Shown piece by piece: positions 35,383-47,012 of a DNA stretch of 64,000 nucleotides. The position numbers and the translations under genes were made by a program. Position 1 is the first letter of the stretch, and the number at the start of each line of letters is the position of its first letter. The notes below the pieces were generated by a model. That model made no database searches and was not told where the DNA came from. It saw only the letters and a program-made list of their open reading frames with translations. Source of the stretch: Euptelea pleiosperma (taxonomy: Eukaryota > Streptophyta > Magnoliopsida > Ranunculales > Eupteleaceae); contig CM068541.1 in assembly GCA_035048495.1 (NCBI GenBank), positions 4,967,929 to 5,031,928 on the forward strand, written 5' to 3'.

Positions 35383-36430
35383 CGCCTAACAGAAATACAC
35401 AATCACAAAAAAAATAAAAAAGGCATTAAATTAAGACAATTCACACGTTCTTAGTAATTAGAACATGGATGATCTTAAGATCTGATAGTAATATGTATTA
35501 ATTTTTCATCAAATCCAATAGATTTTCAATTCTTTTTTATTGCTTACAGGCCCTACGCCATTCAAAGTGAGGTAAAAGGTTTTTAGGAGTGACACTATAA
35601 AAGTCTTCACTGTAGTGCAGGGTTTCCTTACCACATGGAGGGCTGACGTAGCCAATCTAGACTCTCCATCAGATAAAAGGCTTTCTGGATTGGCCCCATT
35701 GGATCCTTGTCTGTCATACCCAACAAATTGCTTCCACTGAATTTTGCCACGTAGCAGAGTTCTATTGGGCTAAAACTTGCCAAGTGAGATGCTGAGTTGG
35801 TAAAACGCATGGACCCCTTTGGGCCACTCCATCCACCCCGAAATCATGACCCATTGACAGTGGCATTAAAATCCTAAACAATCTGACCGTGTTTGTTTAC
35901 GGCCCGTCAACATCAAGTGAAATCTTTAACAAATCAAAATTCGATCTGTAGACCGGAATTTACAATGAGGGGGTTATATGGGAATGCATCAAAACATAAG
36001 GCGGTCAAAGAAAAGAACGCCGGACGACGCTTCACAAGAACATTGTAAGCACTGAAAAGGATCAATGATCATAAATTCGTAAAAAACAAGAAAACTGCTC
36101 TGTATGACAGCAGCATGAGCCTGTTCAGAGTGTATATTTACAAAAAAAAAACTAGAAAATGTGTTCAATGAGTAGAGGAAGCTCAAATTAAAAACACTTC
36201 AGTATAAATCATCTCATACGGACAATGAATTATTAGTGTATGAGAAGTTGCACTTACAGAACATTTGACTCCAAAAAACCATGCCCAATGTGCCTAGGAC
36301 TCGAATCTGACACACATGAAGAGGAACATTTCCCGCTTTTGTATCCAAACTTTAGATATAAACTTATCAAAACTAAAAGCCCAGGGCTCCAGCTTCTGAA
36401 CATGGTTCCCTGCAAAAGCATCTAAGAAAT

Positions 36431-39400
36431 TCAGGAGCTATCCATGGGGGTATCATTCCCATTTGCTGGGGTTATGCCGAATGGGTTGCCAACGATCTTC
36501 TCATTCTTGCCAGCTCCAAAGGTGAACTCGTGCGGGGGTATGTTCAAGGCAGCACGGTCGAAAATGGAGGTAGCAGCAGGGCTATTGAAAGCGAGGATGG
36601 GAACCGTATCATTAGTTTTTGGGAACCCGAAACCAAATGATAGTGTGCCAGATAAAGGGAAGACTGGGGGGTTTGGGCTGCTCTGAACTGATCCAAAGAT
36701 TGTCTGCTCGTACTCCTGCAATTGCTGGTAGACAGCTACAATTCATGGACAGGAATGTTAGGGGATTATGCACGATTGAAACAAGTGAAAATCTTAAATA
36801 CAATAAATAGTCAATGCCAAAATCATGTTAATGGGTCTCACTAGGAGCTCCCTCATACCAAGGGTTAACCTGAACAGATGATCCCAACCATCTGATCTAT
36901 TGAATTTTTCATGCAGTCAACAGTATTTATATACCATCTGATCTATTGAATTTTTCATGCAGTCAACAGTATTTATATACCATCTGATCTATTGAATTTT
37001 TCATGCAGTCAACAGTATTTATATACATATATGTATGTTTTTATGTGTGAGGAAACCTGATGTCTAGGCCCCCAATACCTGCCTGGATGTTTGTCACACA
37101 AAAAATGCCATGTGGAACACTTTTCAGACTGACTGATTCTATGAATGTTTGGCCCACCCCTTGCTGAACCTACACACCAAAAATCATCCTAATAGGTGAT
37201 TGCTGGCTGTTGGATTTGAAATTTTTATCATAGCTTGGAACCCAATGTTTTTAAGCTGTGGGCCTGTTCATCGAGACCATATGATGAAAAATGTTCAAAT
37301 CCAACGGGTAGGAATACCTATCAGGCTGATTTTTGGTGTGTGGTTCACCAAAGGATGTGTCAAACATTCATGGGGTCAGAGAGGGTTCCTAAGAGTGTGC
37401 CACAAGGCAATTTTTGGCATGACCAACATGCAAGACAGGTATTACTGACCAACACCTCAGATTTTTTTTTTTATATGTAGACTTTATTAAAGGAAAAGCG
37501 CAAGCTAATACAAAGCAAAGCTAGTGTGGTCAAGGTGACCTGCACTTAGCAAAACACCCAAATAGCACACCAGAAGTAAAGGAAAACTCCCATCCATCAA
37601 CCATCCCTAAAGCATAAGGCATCCCATCTAACGACAAATTCCTCGAAAAAGAGCTCCCCTACACACTGAAAAAAAATTTGACCATAAGAAAACCAGCCAT
37701 TTGATGTTGTGAACGATCGTAGCCAGTTCTTTGTTTTTTCCTCCAAAACTTGCCGGTTTCTCTCCTTCCACAACCCCCAAACGATCGCAAACGGAAGAAG
37801 TCTCCAGAGGATGCATCCTCTAGAAGTATGAATTTGCAAAGAGAACAGTTAGTTTTCCATGTTCTAGTAGTATATTTTCTGCTTACTTGTGATCAATGGG
37901 ATACTTATGTTTCAAAATATTTGACCTATTTGAGAGAGTTCTTGACTATTGTGTGTCACCAGAGGACAGCTACCTTAGGTGGACGTATTACTACTGTGTA
38001 TGCAAACTCTCTACAGTTCAAAGTATTGGGGTAGTAGGTAGTTTCATCACATTTAGTAGTGATCAAGGAAGTTCTTAGTGTGTGAGAACTGTGAGTTTCT
38101 TACTAGGACATTTCTATCCTTCCACTTCCGTAAGCCTAGGAGGGTAATTTTTAGCTTTAACTGGTTGACCAATGTGGGTGTTTCTAACTTTCAGCACTCT
38201 TTGGCTCTTCTAGCTTGCTTATCTATGGTGGTGCAGTGCCATTACATTTTTAGTTTGTTTTCCCTTAAAACAAATTGTATTCCAATAAATTAAAAAAAAA
38301 AATTTGCATTGCCATACTTGACAACAATTCCAAATGCATGAGTAGATATATCTCGGGGTATATACAGACCCGAAGACAGGTCAATGGATGGCCTCCGGTC
38401 TTTCACCCATTGGTAACCTTGTGCAAGTCTCCATCCTTTGCATTTCATCAAGTATGCTATTACTATAGCTGGCGACCTGTTAAAGACCACATAGTGATAC
38501 TTCTAGCAAATAAGAATTAAGGAATCAAATGCATATCCCCTGACATGTTACTATTGCAGCAATTACTAACCTATTTTTTCCTGACATGCAGTGCACAAGA
38601 ACACGAGCCTTGTCCTTTTCACATTGCTCTGCACAAACAAAAATATGTTGAACTACACTCTCTGATCCAGCAAGAAAACCAGATAAAAGCCAAATTCTGC
38701 GGGTCCAGCAAAGAGAGTATAAATGCAAACAAAAATGTCGAAAAACATAATATGCAAATGTTTCTAGAATGCTTCACTCTGAACTTTAAAACATGAATAA
38801 CAACAGAAGAAATGAAAATTTTGACTTCTTTTTTTCTTACTAAAGACAAAAGGAGAAGTGTAAGGATCCTTAAGCCTTAACTATAACAAAGTATGTAAAG
38901 CCTTGACGTCAGCCACAGTCATGCAGGTGATGCAAAGCACCTAAATGGACCAAATATCTTAACTTCAACCCAGAAAATTTTACTTGCTGCTCTACAATCA
39001 CCATGTTTTACATATTATAATGTGAAGGATTTTTTTTCTGGCAATGTAAAGGATATTGGATACAAACACTTATGAACATGCAATCCACAAACATACTTGC
39101 ACAAAGTATAATACTATAATCCGATTTACAATTCCAAGCATATCATTCAGTTCATGGTTACATCTTGAGGGAGATCATTACTTCACTGAAACATATGATT
39201 AACATATGTTTCAATATAAGATTTGCACCTTTATGAAGAAGCGGTAGCAATTGTCAACGTTACCATAGGCATGATACACATATCAATGAACATAAATCCA
39301 CCACTCTATAGTTGCCATTTCATAACTCCACGCGTGCTTCTTTACGAACCTTAAGACCAATTGGTTAGTGTTGGTGATACTAATACACAGCTGTTGAGAA

Positions 39401-42400
39401 AGATGTGCCAATCTATTAAGGTGGGCCAATCTGTTAACATAGGATCCACACAAGCAAGGTTGCAAAACTTTCTATCTAAGAGAGTAAGTCCATCGCATTG
39501 GAAGTGTAAATATGTCAAGACTTAGGAGTCAAGACATGTGCTCTTTAATCAAGCCTGAGCTCCAAGAGCGTGAATTCGCAGACCAAAAGTGGGCCAAAGC
39601 ACTAGACAGAAGGTTCCGGCATCAAAGGACAAACTCAGTGAGGTGCTTCAATGGAGATATGATCTCCATGCATCAGCTGACCAAAGAGGCTGGGCATGAA
39701 AGGGTTAACAAGATTTGTCAATATTCATGAATTCAAGATAGTATAGGACTGCTATAGTAAAACTTATAGGAAGTAAGTTATAAAAGTGTTGAGCTGATTT
39801 GGTTTTAACTTTTAAGGTCTTTAAGGATCATCATGTAAGGGGTAAACCTTGTTCTTATAAAATCTGTAGAATGTTTTAGTAAAAGTTCGATCTTATATTG
39901 CTGCAATGAAAAGTAAGACAATCTATAAACCTCAATTGCATGTAAAACCCAATGGCAGTTACTGTGTGCAATTCTTCTGTTTCCAAATGCCTCTTGAATT
40001 AGTGGCCATACAGTAAAAGTGTAAAAACCATGGGCATATCCTTTGGCACTTAGTCCTCTTACTGTCTTGTGGGGCTCATGGGAAGAAAGGAAAAGATGTT
40101 CGACATTAAATTCCTATTTTCCTTTAGCTTACACGAGAAAATCAAGGTGATCATTGCCCAATGGGCTCTTATGTCGAAAAATTTATAGGCAGTGAACCAT
40201 AGTGACATCTTAAGAGATTTGATGACAGTGACGGAGTCCTCTTCTTTTGATCACTTTAACTAAGGAGAACTTTATTAAACTCAATTTTGATGGAAGCTCA
40301 TTTGAAGACCCAGAGCCTTCAAGAATTGGTGGCCTCTATAGGGATAGAGAGAGAAGAAACATCTATGTATTCAGGCCTCATAGAGGATTGCAATTAAAAT
40401 ATGGTGGAAACTTTATACCTTGTTCCAGACCTTAGAATCGCTTGGACTTTGAACATGGACAACATTGAGGTGGAACATGATTCTAGAAATGTTAGTTCTT
40501 GGGCAACCGGAAAGAAAAGAGGCTCTTGGAGATTATCCCACAGCATCAAAGAGATCTGAGACTCGAGGTTGAAAATGAACATCTCATTCTCCCTTATCCT
40601 GAGGTTGGCAAATGGTTTTTATGGTTTGACATATCTTTTAGCTAAATGTGGTGTGGTTTGGGGTAGCTTGTTTTGTAGGGAGAAGATGCTGGTGTAACCT
40701 TCTTTGTTTATTTCCTTTCCTTCTTGTTCTCTCATCTTTTCTTTCTCCCCTCACTCTTTTTGTAATTTTACCCCTTTTCTTTAATAAAGCAACTGTTACT
40801 AATAAGCTGGCCCCATATAGTTGGGATAAGGCCACAAAACTGAGAAGTAATAGGGTTACTCAACCAATGGAAGAGAGTTCAGATTTTCCATGTGATTTCA
40901 TTCTATATGACAGTTCATCAGTCAGCAAGCAATTTCATGGAAGCTGGTAATTATCAAAAGAATATGTTTAGTTATAAACAATCAAAGAAATGGCGAACTG
41001 TCCAAACATCTGATATAGCTATTACAAACCTAAAACCTTAACATTATCAATAGAATAGAAATTCCTTGTAGCTAAATACAACTAATAAACTTAACCAAAT
41101 GACACATACATGCACAGGCAGCTAAACAAGAAGCCAATGTACTAACAATTCTTAGTTCATAGCATAAAGTATCTAAGAAAAAATGTGGGTCATACCTAAA
41201 AATTGAATTGCGTCATCGAATGGTAAAATTTTCTCTTCTTGGAGGCAGTGATAAGTGAAAGAGTTCTTATAGAGATTTTGACAAGCAGGTACAGTCTGCA
41301 TATTCACAAAATCAGCAATACAAGAACTGATCAGGATCTTTCCTGGACAGAGTTCGTCACTGCTCTCTTCAAAAGTAAGATATAAAAATTAAATACCAAA
41401 CAAGAAGATCAATCATATAAGAACTAACTTCGTTAGAAGTATATAAATCTTTACAGTAGATATATTAAGAAAACAACATGCAATTACACTCTGGCCACAT
41501 TCCCAAAAAAGATTCTTTCTACAGATATATTACATAGTCTCTACCACAAATGTTATCTTTAAAGCCAAGACATACGAACTACAATGCACCTTGATAACAC
41601 ATGACTAGTTGCAGCACCAACAGATTTTTGGTTGCGCCCTAAGAAATCTCTTACCAAATAATTTCCAATCTATCTGCCACCATAAATACCATCTCACATA
41701 AAGACAAATGGTGAACTAGAGAGCTGGATAAAATCATCTCATGAATGGTGAGAGAACAGTCTACTTACCAAATATTCAAGAGAAAGGCCAAGTATTTGAA
41801 CTACAATTAATCCATAATCCTACTATAGATCATAAAGATTCAGCTAAATACACAATTACTCCCTCCTTTAAGTTCACCCACATGGTATGCGTTTTCCTAG
41901 GCTTATGTAGTATACACCCTAAGAATTCAGCCAAATACTAAACCAACACATCCTCTACGTCCACCCCCAGATTAAGCCTAGATAAAGGTAAGAAAGGATC
42001 TAGGCCTAGATGGTATTCCAATATAAGTTTGGAAGTGCATGAGAAAAACTTGATTATATTAGTTAACTAAGTTGTTCAACAAAAAAATTTATAGACTAAG
42101 AAAATGCCAAATGAATAATGGAGAAGTATATAGTACCTCTTTATCAGAATAACAAAGATGTTTAAAGTTGTACTAACTATCGTGGATAAAAACTTGTAAG
42201 CCACATTATGAAATTATGGGAAAGAGTCCATAAGAAAATATTAAGAGAAGAAGGAACAATATCAGAAAACCAGTTTAGTTTCATGTCAGGGAGGTTAACC
42301 ATTGAGGCTATCTTCGTACTTATACAATTAATGGAAGAGTTTCGAAAAAAGAGAGGAAGAATTTGATTGACATAGAAAAAGCATATGATAGAGTTCCTAG

Positions 42401-43927
42401 AGAGTTAATTTGGTGGGTATTAAGAAAAAATGAGTCATGGACGATAATATTGACATCATTAAGGAGACAAGTGAGTGAGAGAATTACTATGAGAATAGTT
42501 GGTGGAGACAAGTGAGTTCCCATTTACATTGAGTTTGGATTAGCCCTAAGTCCGTACCTTTTTGCACTAGTTATAGATGGATTAACCGCTCATATTCAAG
42601 AGAGGTACCTTGCTTTATTGTATTTGCGGACGATGTAGTATTAGACGGTGATACTAGAGAAGGAGTAAATGCAAAACTAGAACTACGCAGAGATACTTTA
42701 GAAACTAAGGGTTTTAAGATAAGTAGGATCAAGACCAAATATATGTAGTATAATTTTAGTGAGGATACTCATAGGAATGAGACGTTAATGGGCAAGAATA
42801 CCCTAAATTAATCACTTTCATTATTTAGGTTCGATTATCCACGAAGATGGAGAGATTGGTGAGGATGTGACCCAAAGAATTAGTGTTGGGTGGTTATAGT
42901 GGAGACCTACTAGTTTCCCTATGTCAAAATCCAAACTTGGGAACTTATTTACTGGCAATGGCATTCAGAGAACCAGTACTTGAGGCGGTATATCTATAAA
43001 CTGTTACGATCCTAGGTTAAGACCTTAGCTTTCCGCTCCACTATCACCAAGGTGCTTTTGGAGTATTGGTTTGAGTCTTAACATTTGGTATCAGAGCCAA
43101 CCCCACCTCCAGGGTTCGAGTCACAGGAGAGGCAACTATAGTTAAAAAAAAAATCATGGGCTTGTCGTAGTATGGGATACGAAGGGCCCGCCATAGGATG
43201 GGCTATGGAGGTTAAAAAAAAAAAAAAAAGGAGCTCACCATAGTATGGGATATGGAGGACCCGCTATAGTGGCCTACTGTGATCAGTCTCGGAAGGGGCA
43301 ACCTAGGGAAAGGACTACCTGGGGGCTCGCTCAAAGAATGAGAAAATAGGGGTACCGGAAAAAATGCCGTGGGCCAGCTCACAAAAAAGTGAGAAAATAG
43401 GGGTACCAGAGTGAAAGCCACTTTAGAGTAGGCCGCCGTGGACATCGGCTTTGAAGGGTGGTGGAATGTTACGATCCTAGGTTAAGACCTTAGCTTTCCG
43501 CTCCACTATCACCAAGGTGCTTTTGGAGTATTGGTTTGGGTCTTAACATAAACTGTATTGCAAATGAACTGATACTCCTCCTTAAAGATCATTAAACCTA
43601 TTACTACCACTATCTGATGGTCAATACTAACATAAAATCCATCACAGATTCAAATATTGTGAACCAATAAATAATTACAAAAAGGCTCACATTTAGGACA
43701 CGAGAGATCCCCTGAGTCTTGAGAAGCTCAGCGCGCGACGCGTTGTCGTAGCTCCCCAAGTAGAGAAATTCCGGCAAGATCTCCGAAGGAAAAGCACTCG
43801 CGTGACTGCCTGATTTCTCGGTTGACGCGGGCATCCGATGACCACAAATCCCACAAACTTCCCCTTCTTCGTATTTGTGATAATGCCCACAAACCCCACA
43901 TGGGTTCTCTCTCTCCCTCTTCCTCAT
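36431..43927 (-). CDS. IBR5: IBR5-type dual-specificity protein phosphatase
   Basis: IBR5 is a plant dual-specificity phosphatase acting on MAP kinase and influencing auxin and abscisic acid responses. Five minus-strand exons join in frame: 43691-43927, 41196-41295, 38571-38628, 38370-38476 and 36431-36735, about 268 residues. The N-terminus (MRKRERENPCGVCGHYHKYE...CGICGH) is the family's CxxC...CxxC zinc-ribbon-like region. SEILPEFLYLGSYDNAS opens the phosphatase domain, and VHCMSGKNRSPAIVIAYLMK is the HCx5R loop with catalytic Cys126. QEYEQTIFGS leads into the Pro/Phe-rich tail with GFGFPK and PPHEFTFGA. An upstream in-frame ATG (43957) would add 10 residues; I chose 43927 because IBR5 proteins begin MRKRERE. 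The exon 4 donor, TCGG|GTCTGT, is weak but gives the expected SS-YQQ junction. Introns 1, 2 and 4 (1.6-2.6 kb) are loaded with transposons; intron 3 is 94 bp. All key residues are intact. Confidence 0.95.
36889..37026. repeat. Tandem repeat, 46 bp x 3, in IBR5 intron 4
   Basis: Three essentially identical copies of a 46-bp unit beginning CATCTGATCTATTGAATTTT. Perfect identity suggests recent expansion or a variable locus. Confidence 0.95.
37085..37440. mobile_element. Distant member of the Mutator-like MITE family
   Basis: Keeps the layout of the family (TGCCATGTGGAACAC, CTATGAATGTTTGGCCCACC, AAAATCATCCTAATAGGTGA and an inverted second arm ending GAGTGTGCCACAAGG) but with many substitutions and a different centre. 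Lies in IBR5 intron 4. Confidence 0.5.
37461..37840 (-). pseudogene. 5'-truncated LINE, zinc-binding C-terminal domain
   Basis: Minus-strand frame reads LWRLLPFAIVWGLWKERNRQ, the reverse-transcriptase zinc-binding C-terminal region of plant L1-type LINEs. Its 3' end is marked by a T-run at 37462-37472 on plus (poly-A on minus). It lies in IBR5 intron 4, same strand as the gene. Related to the copy at 62745-63162. Confidence 0.75.
40230..40830 (+). pseudogene. LINE fragment with RNase H-like domain in IBR5 intron 2
   Basis: The plus-strand frame FIKLNFDGSSFEDPEPSRIGG fits the start of the RNase H-like domain found at the end of plant LINE proteins (WxKLNFDGS...NPG-GGIxRD). Shifted frames continue through NVSSWATGKKRG-like and LTYLLAKCGVVWG, the expected C-terminus. 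Stops and frameshifts show decay. Antisense to IBR5. Confidence 0.65.
41985..42890 (+). pseudogene. RTE LINE relic in IBR5 intron 1
   Basis: Broken plus-strand frames follow the RTE reverse transcriptase: LDGIPI-VWKCM, then ENQFSFMSGRLTIEAIF, then a short gap, IEKAYDRVPRELIWW, then LSPYLFALVIDGLTAHIQ and IVFADDVVLD, the polymerase ADD-type motif. Many stops and frameshifts. Inserted antisense to IBR5. Confidence 0.75.
43002..43548 (+). mobile_element. Complete TRIM retrotransposon, copy 1
   Basis: Two 82-bp direct LTRs (43002-43083 and 43467-43548) differ at about one position; both begin TGTTACGATCCTAGG and end TCTTAACA. Directly after the first LTR, TGGTATCAGAGC (43086-43097) matches the primer-binding site complementary to initiator tRNA-Met. 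A purine tract GAAGGGTGGTGGAA precedes the second LTR. TAAAC flanks both ends (42997-43001, 43549-43553). At 547 bp with no frame, it is a terminal-repeat retrotransposon in miniature. Near-identical LTRs imply a fairly recent insertion into IBR5 intron 1. Confidence 0.93.
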
Positions 43928-44167
43928 GATTGATTCAGACCCAGATGAAGAAATCACCCTTGGAGATTAAAAAAACGAAAACCCAGAGCGAAAAACAAGT
44001 GGATACGCCGAAATCGATAGTGTTCAGGAACGAATTCTCTGTGAGAATTGAAATCAGAAAGATTTATTAAGATTGGATGAAAGAAGACCTAAGAAACTCA
44101 GTGCTGCTAAAAGAACGAGATCTTTGTTCAGACTACAGAGATTTGTGGGGGAAAGCTCTTCAGACAG

Positions 44168-44177
44168 TTATATAAAC
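44168..44177 (-). promoter_or_regulatory. TATA box of IBR5
   Basis: The minus strand reads GTTTATATAA, about 240 bp before the IBR5 start codon. Transcription would start near 44138, giving a leader of about 210 bases. Confidence 0.6.
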
Positions 44178-44512
44178 AGTTCTGTTTGGCCTTCTGAACG
44201 AATCGATTGCTTGAACCCAGTTGCGTAATTCGGTGTCCTTGATTTGTCTTGAACGTCGTCCTTATCGGGTACTTCGAAACAGGGTTTTTCGGTTTCCCGA
44301 AGGGTTTCCTGGACCGACGGTACAAAAAATTCCTCTTCTGTTCATACAAGGGGTTCATAACACGTAGGAGCCAAGTGCATCAATCGAGACCGTCCAATTT
44401 TTTTTATTGGCCTTTGGATTGACTAGCGGTAATAACAATCATTTTGGTCAATATGTTAACCACTGAATCAAACGGTTTGGATTATGTCCAACATAATGCC
44501 TTTGTTTAGGCT

Positions 44513-44855
44513 GTTTGGTGAGCCATGTGGCATATTATTAGAGATGTCTGACCGTATGGATGTTTGGGCAACACTAGATGGACATCGAGATCAAAAATTA
44601 GCCTGATAAGTGATTTCTAAGCGTTGGATTGGAGTCGTTTTCATTGGTTGATTTTTAACAGCTGAATTTGTCCATTATTTGGGGTACAAAGATCCAAAGG
44701 TTTTGAAATCACTAATCAGGCTAAGTTTTGGTTTGTTGGTCCAACTAGGAATTGGCCAAACATCCATACGGTCAGAATCTTCTAAGAGTGTGACACGTGG
44801 CTCATATTGTGATCGGCCAGCAAATTTGTTGATTAGCGCCGGTCAGCAAAGTTCT
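44513..44855. mobile_element. Mutator-like MITE upstream of IBR5
   Basis: Left arm GAGCCATGTGGCATATTATT with GACCGTATGGATGTTTGG, right arm CCAAACATCCATACGGTCAG with GACACGTGGCTCATATTGTG (CACGTG at 44794-44799). The terminal TIRs are partly lost; the right end reads AAAGTTCTACTC. The near end is about 340 bp upstream of the IBR5 TATA box. Confidence 0.75.
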
Positions 44856-44864
44856 ACTCTATGT

Positions 44865-45135
44865 TTAGCGGCTTTAGCCATCCCTACGTGGACCTTAAAG
44901 ACCAAAAATAGCCTGATTGGCGATTTCTAACCATTGGATCAAAATATCACAAATAACACTAGAATCCTTCAGTTAAAAATCAACCCATAAAAAAACTCAA
45001 ATCAAAAGGTTGGAATTGATCGATGAGGTTGATTTTAGGTCTGCAGGTCCATGGGATGGGCCCAAGCTTCACATCGTCAGTGATCTCTGTGACCATACGA
45101 ACGTCCGTGAGCCTCTGTTATCCAATACAAAATTT
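44865..45135. mobile_element. Degenerate MITE copy of the same family
   Basis: ACGTGGACCTTAAAGACCAA, AGCCTGATTGGCGATTTCTA, GTTAAAAATCAACCCATAAA and GATGAGGTTGATTTTAGGTC follow the family order. Ends are eroded. Confidence 0.55.
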
Positions 45136-45268
45136 ACGGAAAAATATCCAGTGTCCTTTTTCTTCAGCGGACAAAATTATACCTGTACAATTATACCTGT
45201 GCAAGTGCCCATGCGTACACAAATTCAATGCAATTTTGTCCAATGAAAAAAAAACACACACACACAAC

Positions 45269-45660
45269 GAGTAAAACTTGCATGACTGCAACTGTCATAT
45301 AAGCGCTGACCGCCCACAATATGAGCCGCGTGGCATGTTTTTAGAGGACACTGACCGTATGGATGTTTGGCAAATCCCGAGGTAGACCTACAAACCAAAA
45401 ATCAGCCTGATTAGTGATTTCAAAGAGTTCAAACCTTTGGTCTTGGGAGTAAAACTTCTATCACAACAAATTGTAAATCACACAATCACAAGCCAATGAG
45501 TTCTCGGCACGTGCGTGAGTGCTTGTGCCATGTGCTGTTGCTTTGAGGTGTACGTGCCGAGAACTCATTGGCTGTGATTGTGTGATTTGCAACCCGAATG
45601 TGACAGAAATTTTACTCTGGTCTTGGACCTCAGCTCAAATTCCAAAGGTTAAAATCCGAT
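45269..45660 (+). mobile_element. Left arm of a MITE, interrupted by a nested MITE
   Basis: Starts GAGTAAAACTTGCATGACTG and follows the left arm to GTTAAAATCC, but is split by the 171-bp element at 45447-45617. The matching right arm may be 46855-47012, which ends GCATGCAAGTTTTACTC-like. In that case about 1.2 kb of further repeats sits in its middle. Confidence 0.7.
45447..45617. mobile_element. Nested Mutator-like MITE, 171 bp
   Basis: Runs GAGTAAAACTTCTATCACA ... TGTGACAGAAATTTTACTC with a nearly perfect foldback of about 70 bp per arm (AATGAGTTCTCGGCACGT and its inverse). The 9-mer TGGTCTTGG is repeated exactly on both sides (45438-45446, 45618-45626), so it transposed into an older family member. 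Its termini match the host's, but its centre is different. Confidence 0.92.
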
Positions 45661-45709
45661 GAATCTATTATGCATACGTCTGCAGACTTATAAGGAGAAT
45701 TTTTTTGAT

Positions 45710-46073
45710 GGGTCCGGTTCCCGTGACCAACAGTTTTGACCAACACCTTGGTGTACCCTCATAGAAGATGAATCAATGGCTGATTTTTGGTGAAGATGAT
45801 CTATATGGTGAGGAGATCATCCTCACAAAAATTCAAATCATTCCGATATTCATAAACTGGTTTAGAAGTTGAAAAATTATGGACCATCGATTTTTAACGT
45901 GTAACTTGAAAACTACATTTAACGGGGTTAGAAATTTCAAAATGGGCTGATTTCTTGTTGGGGTTATCTTTTTGGTGAGGAGATCATCCTCACCTAAAAT
46001 CAGCCATTGATTCATCCTCTACGAGGGTACAACAAGGTGTTGGTAAAAAATGTTGGTCACCAGAACCCGACCC
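45710..46073. mobile_element. Foldback MITE, GGGTCCGGTTC type
   Basis: GGGTCCGGTTCCCGTGACCA at the left and GGTCACCAGAACCCGACCC at the right are inverted. Inner ATCCTCACA/TGAGGAGATC blocks are also mirrored. Parts recur at 25915-26170 and near both ends of 57771-58613. Confidence 0.6.
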
Positions 46074-46191
46074 TAAAATAGTGGGATTTTTGAAGCAGTG
46101 ATCGTGGTTTTAAAAGGACTTAAAAATCCCGCTTCAAAAAATTTCTTATTTAGTATGCAAACATTGTCAGCACTGTTGGATGTCCATTGAA

Positions 46192-46737
46192 AAAGGAACG
46201 CATATTTGCACACCCCATTTCCTATCTCGGTGGACTCCTAGTCGGGGCACACCCCAAAAAGAGATCTCTCTCTCTAACTCTTGGCTGACCAGTGATGGTC
46301 ACTGACCGCTCACAAATTGAGCCCCATGGCATATTTTTATAGGACACTGACCGTATGGATGTTTGGCCAATCCCTAGGTGGACCTAAAAATGAAAAATCA
46401 GCTTAATTAGTGATTTCAAACCTTTCGATCTTGTACCCAAATAATGGTTGATAATGCTCAAATTCCTACGGTTAAATCAACCCATGAAAATGGCTCCATT
46501 CAACATTTGGAAATCACTAATCAAGTTGAATTTTGGTTTGTAGGTCCACCTAGAGATTGGCCAAACATCTATGCGATCAGTGTCCTCTAATAATGTGCCA
46601 TGTGGCTTATTTTGTTGGCAGTCAGCGTGGTCACTGGTCAGCCAAGTTTTAGAGAGAGACCTCTCTTTTTGGGGTGTGCCCCAACTAGAGTCCCCCGGGA
46701 TAGGAAATGGTGTGTGCAAATATGAGCTCCCTCGAAA
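46192..46737. mobile_element. Mutator-like MITE, long-terminus subtype
   Basis: Terminal CATATTTGCACACCCCATTT and AATGGTGTGTGCAAATATG plus inner CACACCCCAAAAAGAGAT and TCTTTTTGGGGTGTGCCCC are mirrored. Inside these lies the standard core (GACCGTATGGATGTTTGG / CCAAACATCTATGCGATC). It shows the family acquired about 100 bp of new terminus on each side in this subtype. Confidence 0.75.
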
Positions 46738-46854
46738 AAAACTTTTTATTTTCCATGTTTTCAAAATAATATTTTATAATTTAAAAACACGTTTTTGCAA
46801 GGAATATTCAATGGAGGATACAATGCAAGCGAATACGCAGACTAGATTTCTCAG

Positions 46855-47012
46855 TTAAAATCAATCCACGAAAATGACTCATATCCAAAGCTTAGAAATC
46901 ACTAATCAGGTTATTTTTGGTTTTTCCTTATGTTCAGTGTCCTCTAAAAATGTGCCACGTGGCTAATATTGTGACGGATGGTCACTGACCGCTAGTCATG
47001 CAAGTTTTACTC
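46855..47012 (+). mobile_element. Right arm of a MITE copy
   Basis: GTTAAAATCAATCCACGAAA, AATCACTAATCAGGTTATTT, TGCCACGTGGCTAATATTGT, and the end CATGCAAGTTTTACTC. Probably the right part of the element starting at 45269. Confidence 0.65.

Noticed and set aside
43212..43445. 77-codon minus frame
   Set aside because: It lies wholly inside the TRIM element; an accidental frame.
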